Assembly (NCBI GenBank): GCA_016648135.1
Contig: JADDOH010023622.1
Location: 1 to 64,000 of the forward strand
From: Agrypnia vestita
Taxonomy: Eukaryota > Arthropoda > Insecta > Trichoptera > Phryganeidae
DNA length: 64,000 bases
Direction of reading: 5' to 3'
Position 1 is the stretch's first letter, and each line of letters begins with the position of its first letter. Shown here piece after piece: positions 34,535 through 48,800 of this stretch. The notes beneath the pieces are model-generated. The model was not told where the DNA came from and did not search any database. It was given only the letters and a program-made list of their open reading frames with translations. Position numbers and translations under genes: made by a program.

Positions 34535-37500
34535 TATTGTACTTTCCTTTGTCCCTTTTCAAAACTTAGCTTATTTGTTTGAGTTGGAAATACCATTCAC
34601 ATATATTTACATATTTATGTTTGCATTGAATAATTAAGTATAAGAAGATATGAAACGCTTGTAAATTTAAGGCATGTGATAAAACCAAGATGATTCGGAA
34701 GTTTATTATGACAGGCTCATGTTTGTGACACTGATTCCCTTCTTTATTTTATTCATTCATTTATATTTAAGATATAAATGTTGCTAGTCATAGATAATAG
34801 GCAGATTTAATTTTAGAATAATTATTGTTTTGAAAGAATTCATTCATTATTAAATATATTAAAAGTAAAACAAAAATGCACAATTTACAATAAGAATTTA
34901 TTTTGAGAATTTCACATTAACACGTTAACTTATTCATTAGTCCTGCGGAAGAAAGGCAAACAACAACATGATTGTGTTGACACACACTACTTCTATAACT
35001 TCAGTCACACCGTTTCCCTGCTTAGCCGGACCCTTCTGCCCTAACCTGCTAGCCTTTTCCACATTCCTACATCTTTTTGTACCTGCTCGTGAATTGTTAA
35101 GGTTCCCGACATGGTCCAGCAGTATTTGTTTACATTTCTATTAGCTTCAACATCTGCATCGTGGATCCTTTTTATCATTCTCCTCTTGCTTTAAACCCTG
35201 TCTTAATCTTATTCATTATTCTATATCCAACATTACATGTGCTATCAATCTGTTCATTTTAGAATTATTACGTCATTGCTCAGTTCTTCAGTCTGTTTTC
35301 ATTCCATCCCTGCCAAGTCAAGTTTCTCTTCCATATAAAAGTGCTGGTACTAGAAATCCACAATGCGCTGCCGATCTTGTCTCTATTGATAAGACTGTAC
35401 TTTGTGTTGAAAGTACATTTCACTATTTGCAGTATTTATTACGCCTTCAATATCATTCTCAATAAGTTATCAAGAATAATAACACAATTCATTGTGAGTT
35501 TACTTTCCATACATACAACATTCATTCGAGGTATCAAAATTATCAATCATCTTGTTCCTTCCCTTTCACATTTTTTATTGTAATGTCAAACCATGGCTCA
35601 AAAGTGGCGTGATTCTAACACAGGTGGTGTTTCTTAAAAGAATGCCGCTGTTCTCATTGGTTGTTTACAATTTAGTAGAAACCCGACAATGAATACCTAA
35701 TTTTTCTCTCACCATACAGTCTCACAAATGCACAAAAAATAGCTAAGAACTTTTGTCATCTTTCGTAGTACAAAGATCTGATCCACGCATCTTCTGATTC
35801 GCTTAAATGGAATGTTTTATTTGAATCTCTCATCAAAAGTTATAATTTAGTACACCAAGTATAAATGTAATATAAAATAACTAAGTAAAATGTAGATAAG
35901 TGTTGTGTATCCGGTACACACGTACACTCATCATGAGCTGTGTGCACATTCCCTTTGCTAACGTACTATTAAGCGTCGCTATAAGAAATGTAATATATTT
36001 GTGGACGTTGTTATATTCATTAGAACTCGATGTTTGTTCCTTACCCTAGATTTTTTTCTCGTAAGACTGAATTGATTGTGAATATTCGGGTAATAATGAC
36101 TTTTCCAAATTTATCGATACACTTTTTTTTTCATAAATGCACCGTAATTTATTAGCATACCAAAACTGATACTTTTTGTTTTGCGCAGCATCGTAATAGT
36201 AAAACGTATTATTACCTAGGACCATCACAGTTCATGTTCGTAACTGCCTACTGTTGAGTTTATCATTGTGAGCACTAAGAATTGTTTTTTTTTTAATATT
36301 AGGATATTGAATCTAATATATTTTTTATTAAATGTGATTGTATATTAGGAAGGGACTTATTTATGCCTTTAGAAATAATACGGCGTCTCTTTTACTGCCT
36401 CTTTGATAAAATATTTATTTTCATTTTGAAGAATTTTAGACATAAGGATCTTTTTTGTAAAATTGTTATAACTTTTCCACCCCAGAGCTGACGGAACGAC
36501 TTCTCTGATTTGAGTAGATAAATAGTGAAAAACCTATATTTTTTCACCCCTATTTTGAAGAAATGTATTAAAAGTTACAGGTAAGTGAAATGTGGAACGA
36601 CATGAATGTATTGAATGTTTTAAATGTTGTGATCAATGAACAAAGTTAACTTGAACTCTCTCCAATTCTACCAATTCAATATTTTCATATTTCAAAATAT
36701 ATCAAATGAATGACTTGTTCTTTGGAAATTTGGTTTTACTTTCATTTTTAACTACCTACGCAAGCTTCAATGGGAGAAATAAATCCCTGAAAAAATATAA
36801 ATTAAGAAAGAATGTCATCAAATTAAACAAAAAATGTCTATTGAGAAATATGCACATGCTAAATTATAATTCTGCAGTTATTTAAAAAGTCGATTCATTT
36901 TTGTATTATTGTAAACAAGAAACAATAAATTTTATTTTATGTGATGGATATGGCTAATGAAATTGGATAATTTCACAGAGAAAAAAAAATTTGTTGCATC
37001 TGTTGAAGATTTGGTGGACGAATGTATATGAATAGAATTTTTGGAATGATTCCATGAAACAAGGCGTTATAATGATATTTGTTATGGCAGACCGCTTGCA
37101 GAGCTCCACACGCCAGCACTGTCAGCTAACATTGCTTCAGGGTATATAAAATGGCGGTGTGAAGATTTACAAAACAGTAAAAATTAAAATTTACAATCTA
37201 AAGACCTTCTGTGTTAAGTGTCTATTTATATGTGTAGATATAAGGATAATCTAGGTTTAACACTTTAATCAAACAGCAAGAGATCACGCGAGCGTACGAG
37301 AGTTATTCAAATCAAAAGGTTTTTAGCACACTCCCACTGACGTACCGATGCAAAAGTTAGCAGTTTGATGTTACATCTAGGCAATAAATTTGCTATTTAC
37401 ATTGTACTGTATAGTCATAGCATAATGGAAAGTATTATAACCGACGCGTTTAAAGCAAACAGTGTGAAGAGAGGAGGTGGATATCGGTTTCATGTGAAAA

Positions 37501-39712
37501 AATTTTGTGTCGATGATCTGTGAACCGAATGCTAAATTTTGTCCATTTTCTGGTTATCTCTTGTTGTAAAAAATGTATGATAATATATTGAACTTATTTT
37601 AGTTACTGTGAAAATTTAAATTTCTAAGGCCTGAATTCTAAATATGTCTACTTTCATATAAACAGTATTCTTCTCTTATCACTTTAGTCTGTTTTCCAAA
37701 TACATAATATATATATGTTAGAGAATTTTAAAAGCTTCTGTTTGTGCGGAAATCACTCAATTCATCGTACCCATCAATCCACAAATAAAAAATAAAAAAC
37801 TACTTTACTTTGTTTTACTTGCATTTTACCATTTATTCAAACTGTAGACCTTCTTACAAAACATGCAGTTGCGGCCCTGCAATATATGGATCGACAAATG
37901 GCTTGTTTGTAAATAACTAGAAATAATGTACAGTGGAAAACATGTAACATAATCTTATCTTGATCAATGGATGTATTTATTAATTAATGTTAAAGCTATA
38001 GTGAAAACTACGATGAATTATTATTTCAATTAGTTTGGACAGAAGGATTAATAAAATTGATACACATAATTTATTGTATATTTTAACATAAATTATGCAA
38101 ATCTATTACAAGTCTGTAAACAAGGATCTAAGTGAAAATTCAATAGGGTACCCATCAAAGCCCTGGCTTTACTTTACTAAAATCCAGGAGAAAGTATACT
38201 GGAATCCAGATATAACAATGCCCACACCAGAGCCAGAAATGTTGGGGAGAGATGTGTGTAGGAGTTTTATCAAAAAATATTGAGAATTTTCGCTTCTCTC
38301 AAAAAATCTTTATTTATTCATCAATATAATTAATTTTATCCCCTTAAAAATAGTCCCCATCAGATACACAGTAAACCTTGTTTAACGCTGATTCGATATA
38401 TAACAGTCTGTTTGAAGTCTAAAAAGCTCCAAATTTCCGCTGGTTCAAATGTTTGTGGCGTTTTATTGATTAGTTTATAATACGATTATTCCTGAACATG
38501 AACCAATCAGCAAAAGGTGACAATTTGCATGTTTGTTTGTTTTCTCGCATCGTGTTCATTAGCACTGAAACAGTGTCCACACTGTCAATATGATTAGAAG
38601 TGCTGCGTAAAACATTATTAATTTATGTGCCGTAATCATCAACATTATTGTGTAAGAAAATCAATAAAAAAATATTTATTGGTTTTCATTAAAAATTAAA
38701 ACATTTAATTTTTTAGATTATTCAAAATGAGAGGATATCAATGTTTTCAATCAAAAGCACACAATTAAGCATTTCGCTTGAATTTAAAATTTAGGAACTT
38801 AAGTGATTTCCTGCTACCGACAAAAAAGAAAACAAAGACGACTTCATCATAAATAAAAAAGTAACCTATAAAAACCAAGTTTTTATTGTACTCCCTTTCT
38901 TTGTAAAATATAACAACAATTAAAGATGAATTAAAACATATAACATAACGCTAAACTTACAGTAATTTAATATATTTCTAAAATGTCAGATGTTTTGAGC
39001 TTTGATAAGACACTTCATGCTTTGAAGATTAAATTCTAAAAACATTTGGCAGTCAATTTAGATTTTCGACATTCGTGGTTAAGTACCTATTATGCATACC
39101 GACGGAGTAATTCAAATTCAGAAAATATTCCGCGACGTTATCGGGCCGCCGCGCCGTTGCTAATCAAACTTTTCTAATGATTCCAATTTGAAAAAACCAA
39201 TAAAATTTCTAAAAATCCGAAATTATACTATAATTATTAATTTTTTTTAACGAAAATTTGATAGATCTTCTTGATCGTCGCCACGAGTCTACTTGCCAGT
39301 TTTAGCTCGAATGGATCACGGAAAAAGGGTCAAAAATCGATCCAAAGTTTTTGTTGACGGCAAGCAAGCAGACGCCATGAGTTAATATAAAGGGAGTAAA
39401 AATCAAGAATTTCAAAAAAGTTAGGATTTTTTGTGATAACATAAATATAAAGTTGTATAAGTAAAGCATATTATTAAGCAAATTAATATGAAAATTGCCT
39501 AAAATTAATGTAAAATTTGTTTACTTTTGGTCATATATCCCTTTTCCCTATTCATTTTATGTGAAAATGACTTTGTTTAGCACTAAATGAAACACCGAGC
39601 GAGTGAACAACCAGCAAGGTCCTACAGGGCTTTTTCCAATTCTTCGGAGCACTTCTGGTACACTTCTGGAATACAATCTTCATTTAGTTCCTTTAGTGAT
39701 TCTGTCTTTTAT
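34535..39712. other. Long gene-free stretch
   Basis: AT-rich, with no ORF over 82 codons and no recognised exon. Contains one LINE fragment (35017-35140). Around 37090-37150 and 39110-39170 are slightly GC-richer patches. The 62-codon ORF at 38095-38283 has no motif. Confidence 0.55.
35017..35140 (-). pseudogene. Decayed (GTAA)n-type LINE fragment
   Basis: The minus strand aligns by eye to the last 130 bases of copy 1 (TACTGCTGGACCATGTCGGG versus its counterpart, ending GGGAAACGGTGTGA). Heavily mutated. Confidence 0.5.
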
Positions 39713-39720
39713 CTTCTCAA

Positions 39721-40422
39721 TGATGCAACGAATATTACTTTCACGAATACGAATATCAAACCTACTATTGCGAATACGAATAATTCAACAAGGTAATAAA
39801 TAACACACCACTGTTCTTTTTTACTAAGAGATTTAATATTAAAATTTACCACCGGGAAATTTCTGTTCAAAAAGCAAAACATTTGTAACTTCTCAGGCAT
39901 TAGGCGATTTCTTTTATTCGTTTGTACATTCCCAGCGGCAGAAAATAATCTTTCTGAGGCGACGGTAGATGGTTTTAATGAAAAATATTTTTGGGCCAGT
40001 TTTTTTGCCATATTATTAGATTTAATTTGTAATTATTTTATAAGAGTTAACACTTTTACACACAGCGGAAATAAAATGGAACGAATAATATGTATTACAA
40101 AACAAAAACTGCATGAAATGAGCATCTAACTTTATTAATAACCCAATGAACTAGATGAAAGAACTCATATTATGCTGTGAAACAAGTAACAATTGACAAC
40201 ATGAGAACTCAACAAATCCATTGATTCAATGTTAGGGGAATCCCCGATAATAGAGTGCATAGGTTTGTTCGGATACATGGTGCACAGTCAAACCGTAATT
40301 TGCGTTGCGTTCAGTTATAAATTGTTTGTTTTTAATATTCGTGATGATATTCGGCGAATACAAATATTCGCTAAATATCTACTATTCAGCGAATACGAAT
40401 ATTCGTATTCGTTGCATCACTA
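39721..40422. mobile_element. Deleted hAT element with 8-bp target duplication
   Basis: CTTCTCAA occurs immediately outside both ends (39713-39720 and 40423-40430), the 8-bp duplication expected for hAT. The ends share TGATGCAACGAATA as inverted repeats; the right end has three more bases (TAG). Subterminal CGAATA/TATTCG motifs are abundant on both sides. Only the last part of a transposase remains, on the minus strand. Confidence 0.82.
39836..40011 (-). pseudogene. hAT transposase C-terminal dimerisation domain fragment
   Basis: The minus-strand frame reads LAQKYFSLKPSTVASERLFS, then AAGNVQTNKRNRLMPEKLQM and FCFLNRN. This is the hATC dimerisation signature (ASERLFSAAG, KRNRL) found at the C terminus of hAT transposases. 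The RNase-H-like catalytic part is missing, so this is a deletion derivative that kept the last exon. Confidence 0.85.
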
Positions 40423-40430
40423 CTTCTCAA

Positions 40431-41265
40431 TATTGGCAAATTCTCATTTTTTTTTTCATCTTTGGGAATAGGAAGGAATTGCAGGAGACCATTTTCGGTG
40501 AATCAGAGGATGAAGCACCATAAAAGTATTGTTTTTGGCTGAAATTTAAAAAATATTTGTTCTATTTTTTCCATAAGTAAAAGATCAATGAGCACGTCAA
40601 AACAAGAGTAACCTTTTCGACAGTCAACAATAAAGTAAGCATTCAATATGACGACAAATGTCCATGCACCAAAGATATATCAGTGGCAAGACAACACAAA
40701 CAAAAAATCTGTCATTTAGAGCCTGCGAAATTCAAAACTTATTTTTGATCAAGCCTCGTATAGCAGTTTCAATGTCCAGATGAGAATATTCTGAAGCTTA
40801 CTCTAAAATCTCAGTATTCTTGATTACATCTTCATTGTCACTGGGAGTATAATATATTCATTCTCCAAAAGACACTCATAGCAGAAATGTTGTTGGTAAT
40901 GGATACACATAAGCATTGACGATAAGTTCCGATTGAATTGAAAGTACTCCAATTACATCAGTGTCCTATAAGTATTGCAATTCGTAAACAGGTACCACGA
41001 TTGTCTTTTTTATATTTACATATTGTGTCCATCTTTTTGTTCTCTCCTACACACCTTTCTATAAAAAGTCATAACTAAACAAATTTAAGGAAAATGAATA
41101 GAAGTCAAAAGCAGTACTAGAGAATAGAAACATCTTACCTTATCCTTTTTTATAATGCTAATGTAACAATATGGATCTTTATGGTTGATCACATCCGATC
41201 ACATCAATACCCTTGTTTTAGCGCAATAGCGCCAATATGTTGGCTAGAGTGCCACCACTATAACA
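40431..41265. other. Intergenic, no gene seen
   Basis: AT-rich unique-looking sequence with no recognisable exon or repeat termini. Confidence 0.5.
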
Positions 41266-41695
41266 TGGCGTGTGAGGGAGGGCGCCCCTGTCGCGAAACA
41301 GAAGTTGCCAGGTTGTAAATTTATTACACAATACATAATGTACTGAATGTCCAGTGACCAATGTCAGAGCCTTCAATACAAATTTGGTCGGGTAACAGCG
41401 CGTTCCGCGGCGGCCGCTCTATCTGTCAAACTGTCAGACGGTAATATCGGTCCATTATTTGCTTTTGCAGCTTCGAAAAACTTTAATACTTCATTGGCAA
41501 TTGTTCTTGCACCACCCCGGACTGTTTTGGTTGTTTTGGACATAATAATTCAGTGTATATTGGTAATCAAGATGTCACAGCTCCCAAACAAATACAAAAT
41601 TTTACTGAATTACAGGGCAAGGGGTTACCGCCGGGTGCGGGCGGGGCGGGTTTTAGTTCCAATCTAGCCACACGCCAAGTTATGTTAGGCAGGTA
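41266..41695 (+). repeat. Dispersed repeat family B, copy 1
   Basis: Closely matches the minus strand of 50312-50702 over about 400 bases, including CTGTCAGACGGTAATATCGG, GGACATAATAATTCAGTGTA and GCCGGGTGCGGGCGGGGCGG. Each copy has a short open frame (ending [16 protein letters not shown]), but with indels between copies, so coding is doubtful. Superfamily unknown. Confidence 0.75.
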
Positions 41696-44600
41696 ATAAT
41701 TCATTGGTTCAAAGCAGTTCCATGTTCCAAATTTCTTTCACCACGCAGCATATTTGCAGAACATGCGAAATTCAAACATGGAAATCAAATTAAGATTTTC
41801 AATATTTAATCAAAGATTTAGAATCGAGGACCGCCACTCAGTCAGTAACTAGCAAGTTTTTAACAAACAGATTGTCAACAGGTCATTACTGAATATCACT
41901 AAAATTGTAACTCTAAGAAAGTCAATTAAAAATGAACTGTGCTGCAATGTTGCCACAAAATAAAATGCCCACAGGGCCTACCTACCTTTTATTCCCAAGA
42001 CTAACCTCGCCTCTGAATTTCTTGATCTACTGCTTCCCTCTACCCTTTATTTTCTGGATTATTCTATACAAATACCCAATCCAGGGATTACTGGAAGATT
42101 ATGATTAACAAATTGTAAAATACAATTTTTGTTATGCCAATTTTAAGCTTATGATACCTGAGAATATTTAGATTTCCGTACGATGGAAATAAAAATATTG
42201 TCAGGTGTTCATGGCCGTTCAGAATCTTCTGGGGTATTCTTTCATAACAACACAAGCCCTGATGATAGATCCTGCAATAGGATACAAAACATCGGCCAGA
42301 AAGGTACTATATATACGGCAGAATATCCAAAAAAAAACTCTAGCCAGAAGATTCATGGAAATATATCACCGGATGATTAATTTTGCTATATATTATAATG
42401 CTACATGTTTCTGAGGCAGGGTAACTTCTTATTTTATCAAAGGTGAAATAGCATGATATTGTTAACCACAATGACTCTATTTCCAAATCGTTACAACTGG
42501 ATATATAATTAAATGGTGATTTATAAGGTCAATGCAATGCAAGTATGAAGTGGCTTGAAGAAAAAAACAAATTGTATGAATAATGAATTTCTTTCCCACG
42601 AGTATAAAATTATACAAAACAATAATTCTGGAATTTTGCGTAGTTACAACAAACTGTTTAAGTTTGCCATTATTACATGTAAATCATAGAAATTAAAACA
42701 AAGGCACCTTCATTCATATTCTTAAATAACAATGTGACGAAAAAAATTATAAAATAATTCATATTAATAACTAAATATTCATAATAAAAACTTAATAATT
42801 AATCAAAAAGCTTATTTACAAATAAATAATATTACATTTGAAATTACCGAGGCAACAAATAAGATCACGTCAATCCAAGAAAAATGGTAATGTAACCTAC
42901 AAAATGCATCTGTAAAATCAAATGAATCAACATGCCACACTATTACGACAGGACCCGCAAACCAGCACATTACAAAATACATCAACAAAAATTATCCGAC
43001 TTAACAAGACCTATGGAAGATGCAATTCTTCATTCACAACTCATTTTTAATATCTCTTAGCCATACTCTTTAAAATATTAGGAAAAGTGACAAACTTTAC
43101 ACTCCTAGATCATTGCTAATCATCAGAGGCGGATTGCTTTGGAAATTTTGGAGACTACTGGCAAAACAATAGTTATATCATTAATACAGTTTCTGCAATT
43201 GCGATGAATAATTATGAAACACTTTCGGTGACATTAGCAAGTTCTAGTCTCTTGTAACTAATAGTACCTCGCAATATATTTTTACCCAGCCACAATTATT
43301 CATTGTTGTTTGCACATACAATTTTTATAAAAATAAATATTTTCTGCAGAATACATTTTTAATTGCCAACTACTTGAGGATCAATTTTAATTTTTTAAAT
43401 GAAAACATACATCAAAGTCATCGCCCCACCGGGATTCCCCTCGGTCTCCCGTCTATCCGCTGTACATCCTATCCGCCCTTACCAAACAGCAGGTATTGGG
43501 CTTTATTAACATCTCTCATTAAAAAATGGACAAACCAGTGTCACTTCCATAAGGCATTCATATAATTGTTTCTAAAACAATGCTTAAAAATTCACTATTA
43601 TCAATTTGATCACAGACTTGCATTATGATCAAGTAACATTTCATGCTTGTATAATTTCCAAAAAAATATTGAATCCGAAAATATCTATTGACTAAATTAA
43701 TTTACAATCGCAATTCGGTTTGCCCTCTACATTAAAATTCTAAAAAACACTACTTCTATATAAAAATGTGATGTTATTTAGGTTGTCCTGAATTTAATGG
43801 CCAGTTTTAAATTTATATAATTTTGAACACTCTTTGCTGGGAAATATTTATTCATTTGTTTTTGTTTGACATTTATTTGTCAAGCTTTAATTTGCATTAC
43901 TTTAATCCCTCATAAATGGGATTTAAAAAAATTAAACAAATATTTTTGTTTGATTTTAAACTCAGGCATTATGGATCTCAAAGAGCACACAATGGTAACC
44001 AAGCATGGGGTAAAGGAATCACCTTTGAATGAAGAGTGTGGTGATGGCTGTAAATGTTTAGGAACAGAGTCAAATGTCTTTAAGATGAAGAGGGGTCCAG
44101 GCACACTGTTATCGTTTAAAATAACAGACTGAAAGCTATTGTGGAAGAAAACACGCAATTAATAACAAGGGATTGACCAACGAGGACCTACTTTTCAAGC
44201 TCCTCGATAACAATTAACGCAAAAAAAAACTGAGCGACAGAAAATGCCTTTAAAGAACTCTTGGACTTCAATCTGCATAATTTTTATTCTACAGGCAAAA
44301 TAAGCTTGTAATTCATTGGGAATAAATAGTGTTCAATCAAATGGTTCTTACTTTGAATAATAAAGTTTTCCTACTTATAATAAAATTATGTTTAATTGAC
44401 TTTGAAGGTTAAAATCAGCCATTTTTTCGGAGTAACCTAAAATCTGATTGCAGTGTTTTTAATATGTACAGTTAATAAAAATGTCTTCATAAAAAATGTG
44501 GTACTGTTTTCAATATCCAGGGCAATTGACAATAGGCATGTGTGATGCAATAGAGTCCAGTATCACAAATAAGAACAGTAAAGAGACTATACAATACAAT

Positions 44601-45396
44601 TAAAATTTTATGTACATTAAATAAAACTAAGCCATTAAAAAGATTTTGTAAACCTATAGTAATAAAATAATTAGAATTAATAAAATTATAATGTCTTTTA
44701 ATAAGCTTATAATCAATTCTATCGCACAAAATTCAATTCGATCGCATGTTTTTGAAATTTAATTGACTACATATACAAATATTTTTAAAATTATTTTTCA
44801 CATAAATTTTGTGTAAATCTTATAAAATCTTCATAATTGTATACTCCAAGGTATTCCAAAAATTGAACAAATTTAGAGGAGGTTAACAATTAGTTACATG
44901 TTACATGATGCTGCTCATTACCTAATTAAATAAACTATGGTTTATAATATTCAACAAAAAAAGTATATTTCATATATAAATTGTTGGAAATTATAATGAT
45001 ATCCCACTATGCATATACACCAGTTCACACGATATAGCTGATCTGTTGCTGAATATTTATAATTAGTTCATTAATTCATTTGATATTTAACCATGCTTCT
45101 GAAAAAGTTATATCTTGGGGAATTCTTTTGATATTCCTCTCAGGGTTGTCAAAACATGATTGATGATATAACGTACATACATATTTACAGCAAGTGCAAT
45201 TTATGTTTCTTTTGATTTGCTTATATTATTACAACACCATGACAGCGGGCCTCAGCACGAATCAGTATGGCTTTTGAATTATTTGTGCATGAATTTAAAC
45301 AGCAGTGATTGTGTTAACATGGTCAGCATCTAGCGTACGTGGAGGGGACATTATACAAGCAGTTACCAAAATTAGTTTACCGAACATGTTGATCAT
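41696..45396. other. Intergenic or PC 3' flank, no gene seen
   Basis: AT-rich. The 88-codon ORF at 43866-44132 (with KEHTMVTKHGVKESP) matches no family I know and lacks gene-like surroundings. Hairpin family A has a copy at 42199-42345. Part of this stretch may be a long 3' UTR of PC. Confidence 0.5.
42199..42345. repeat. Hairpin repeat family A, copy 3
   Basis: Shares GGCCGTTCAGAATCTT at the left, a TGATGATAGATCC centre and TATATACGGCAGAATATCC at the right with the other copies. Confidence 0.6.
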
Positions 45397-45402
45397 TTTA
45401 TT
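45397..45402 (-). terminator. Candidate poly(A) signal of PC
   Basis: Minus-strand AATAAA about 230 bases downstream of the PC stop codon. Several later signals exist, so the actual 3' end is uncertain. Confidence 0.35.
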
Positions 45403-45630
45403 AGGAGATATAATTGGAAAAATATACACTAATGAAAAAGGATCTGTACAAATATGAAACTAAAATATCTTTGTCTTAGAGAATAAACAACAAAACTTGG
45501 GTAGAGAATTAAAACAAAATTTTGATTCCGCTTATTCTATTGCATTACAAGCAGGTTCATATTACGAGTATGTACTATTAACAAATCTCTTAAAACAAGG
45601 TTTATATAAAACAATGTAAAATTCGTCAGT

Positions 45631-45803
45631 CTATTCGATGGTGCAGATGAGATCATCTCCTTCCAGTTTGAGTCCGTTGCTAATCTCCAAGGTCTTGATG
45701 ACTCCAGCCATCGGTGCTTGGACAATCATCTCCATCTTCATGGCAGACAGGACAGCCAAGGGGGCTCCCTTCTCCACACGATCACCTTCCTTCACTTTCA
45801 CTT
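45631..45803 (-). CDS. PC: PC exon: biotinyl domain and stop
   Basis: 57 codons including stop TAG at 45631-45633, preceded by the last two bases of a split Glu codon. Carries [10 protein letters not shown], the lysine that is biotinylated by holocarboxylase synthetase, and ends DDLICTIE. Acceptor CATTGGCAG. Confidence 0.97.
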
Positions 45804-48800
45804 CTGCCAATGGAAACAAATAAGAAAAATGGTTAGAGTAAAAAATCAGGTCAGAGAAATAGTAACAGTCGAGTCAGTATAACAACTGACTTCGTATTTT
45901 CTGATTTGATTCTGGTTCTGATTTGCGATCGTAGAACAGATGCAGCATGTGTAAAAATGTCGTTGTACTGCACTGACTATATTTGAGGTTTGAAAGGTAT
46001 CAACTTTAAATAACTAACCTAAGTTTCAAAGGAAAATCTTTTGTAGTTATCGAGCTATAACATAAAGTGTCTAAATAAAACTTGAGTAGCTTGTTGGTCT
46101 TGTGGTTAGGACACTCGCCTCGTGATCCAATGGTCGCGGGTTCGAATCTCAGCCCAGACTAGCAAGTTAGTCCTATTTTCATAGCACAAGCGTTTAGCTT
46201 AGTTTGAAAATAGTAAGAATATTGATGTGACACGTATTCCGTGTTCGCATCTCTATTTATTTAAAAAAAAAAAAAAAAAAAACTTCAAACTGCTCTCCTG
46301 CAAACTTGGGAAAAATCACATACGTCGTATTCTACTATTGTGACTTATTACATAATTTAATACAAATGGAGCTACACAAACCTATGACAGTTCCAGGCAT
46401 CGGTGCTCCAACTTGATGCTTATCTCCTTTAGTTGCCTTCGGGTGGATGTGCATGGTCTAAAAAATAAATTGTATACTTAGCTTAAATCAAGATGGAACT
46501 ATGACACACAAAGTCATTCGATAGAATAAATGATAAACTACCAACCTTGCTAGCCTTTTCATCTTTGATGAAGACGGACCTCAGCTGCCCATTGAGTTCA
46601 AAGAATACTTCCCTCAAACCGTTGGCGGTAAGATCATCTGACATGGCCAGGGTCTTAATTCCCAGAGTTTTTCCTTTTTCAATATTTACTTCGAATTCTT
46701 CCCCTACCTGGAAACATTAAATTATTGCATGAAATCAATTGTACGGATGTTTTCTGCCACATAATACATTTAAGACATTTGTGTGTTACCTTCGGTCCGA
46801 CTAAGAATACCCTGGTGTTGAGTTTGTCTACCGGTCCATATTGATCTCTGAATCTGAGATAATCTGCAGTAACTTGAGGGTAAAGAGCCGAAGACATCAC
46901 ATCACGATCTGAGATCTGAAAAGATAAAGTGAAATTCGTATAACATTGTGCAATAACATCTCAAGATGTGTCTGTATTTATGCAGTAAATAATTTTAAAT
47001 TCAGTGAGGGAAAATATTGCATATTACTGCTCTTCTGAAAGACTGTCGTAGAATCCTTGAGAGATTCTCAAGGATTCACTAGCGTAAAATCCTTGAGAGA
47101 ACACATAAAATGTATCTAACGATAAAATGACACGTATTTTAGTACACCAATGTGTCAGGCAGTGTACTAATTAGTAAAGTGTATTAATAAATTGCTAATG
47201 CCAATAATGATAATGACAGCGATGCACAACTAATGCCTCAATTTTGGAACAATTAAAGATCCAGAATAGATTGTCCAAGAACTTTTTGAGATACATTCTT
47301 CAATTTTCAGATGATAAAGTGAAAAGCTTGTGGTAGAATTGCAAAAGTGAAAGACCAGAGGAAAATGACGATGGACCGGTTGGAATGCTGCTGGCTATCT
47401 CATTCAACAACTTTCTGAATGGCAGTTTGAAGAGTCATTGCAAGTGCACAAGGGCGACGAACATCACTAACGATAGTAGAAGAACCAATAAAAAGCAATA
47501 TTGCAACCATTCTTTTCACAACTTGGTACCTAAATAGTCTAATTACCGACATACATATATGACTCTGATATTTATAATAGACTATTTTATTCATTTATTA
47601 ACTTTTTACATACATACTACTACAATGGCGGGTTTATTAGCAGTTAGCGATTTTTTCCAACCAACCACACAATTTAGGGCTGGTTGTTTCAAGTTGGATT
47701 AAATTAAGCGTTCTTTTAAAGCATAGATTTTTACGTTCTCCACAAATCGGACGATCCATTTTCTTAAAAATCTATGCTTTAATCGAACGCTTACTTTGTT
47801 CGAACTTGAAACAACCGGGCCTTAGTGGAACAGTTGAAAAAGGATCCGGAATGCAATATTACAATACATATACAATAACAAAGCTCAATGATAACGAGAC
47901 AAATAGGAGATGGATGCGAACAAGAAAGGGTTAAACCAGATTTAGGGAAAGGTAAAATTGCTTTAGTCTGCCTTAAAAAGAGTAACAACGTCTGTGATGA
48001 TGTGATATCTGTGAATAGTTGATTCCACACAATAGCCGACTGCACTTTGAATGAGGAGCTGAAGAATTCAGTATTATGAATGGGATGGATAGTCCAAGTG
48101 GGGATGGATAGTGGACGGAACGGAAGGACTATGAATAGATAGAAAGTTGAATTTGTGATATAATAAAAAATGAACAAATTAGGAAAGAATGTATATCTGA
48201 TCAAAGCATACTGAATAGAATTAATAAAGGGTCGTTCAAGTAGTTTGGACATGTTGAATGAAGGAAAAAGGAAAGAATGGAATATGACGCAATATATGAA
48301 TATACATATAAAAGATATATGACAACGCCAGAAAGAGAGGGCAACCCAGAAGATGTGACATGACCAGATTAATTAGATACTGGAAGATAGTCTTGTTAGG
48401 AGCCTCAAAAATTACCGATGAGGAGAGAATTTTGTGCCAGGTTAGAACAGTGTGGTACACCAATCTCTCTGCCTACCCCAGCAGAAAACAGCGTGATGGT
48501 AAATAATTAAGTAGGCGACGCTAACTCTATGTGCAAAATGTTCTCTTTATATATGACTCAGACTCGACTGTATATGAAATTTCCTGATTTGTTAAATATG
48601 AAATAGATTTGAACTTTACGTGCGGATGATGCTCCTGTAAATCTTTCTTCAACGCCTCGAGGTCCATGGGGGGCATTTTTTCTCCGGGTCTGCCGTCAAT
48701 CCTGGGCATGTCTTTCAGTACCTTCGATCTAGAAATAAAACTTACGTGATTCTCTGTTTCTTTAAATGCAAAATTAGTGACCATTTTGCAAAAATTATTT

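Larger units (their letters stand above)
46916..48619. other. PC intron with MITE and LINE fragments
   Basis: 1.7 kb intron. Contains a GGGCTGGTTG inverted-repeat MITE (47676-47823) and a decayed LINE piece (48140-48515). The rest is AT-rich with a small inverted pair AAGGATTC/GAATCCTT near 47055-47085. Confidence 0.8.

Noticed and set aside
43866..44132. 88-codon plus-strand ORF with a hydrophilic second half
   Set aside because: No domain, no splice context and no upstream promoter-like sequence; left as intergenic.
46084..46282. Genuine tRNA gene
   Set aside because: The tRNA-like head lacks a full cloverleaf 3' half and continues into a SINE body with poly(A).
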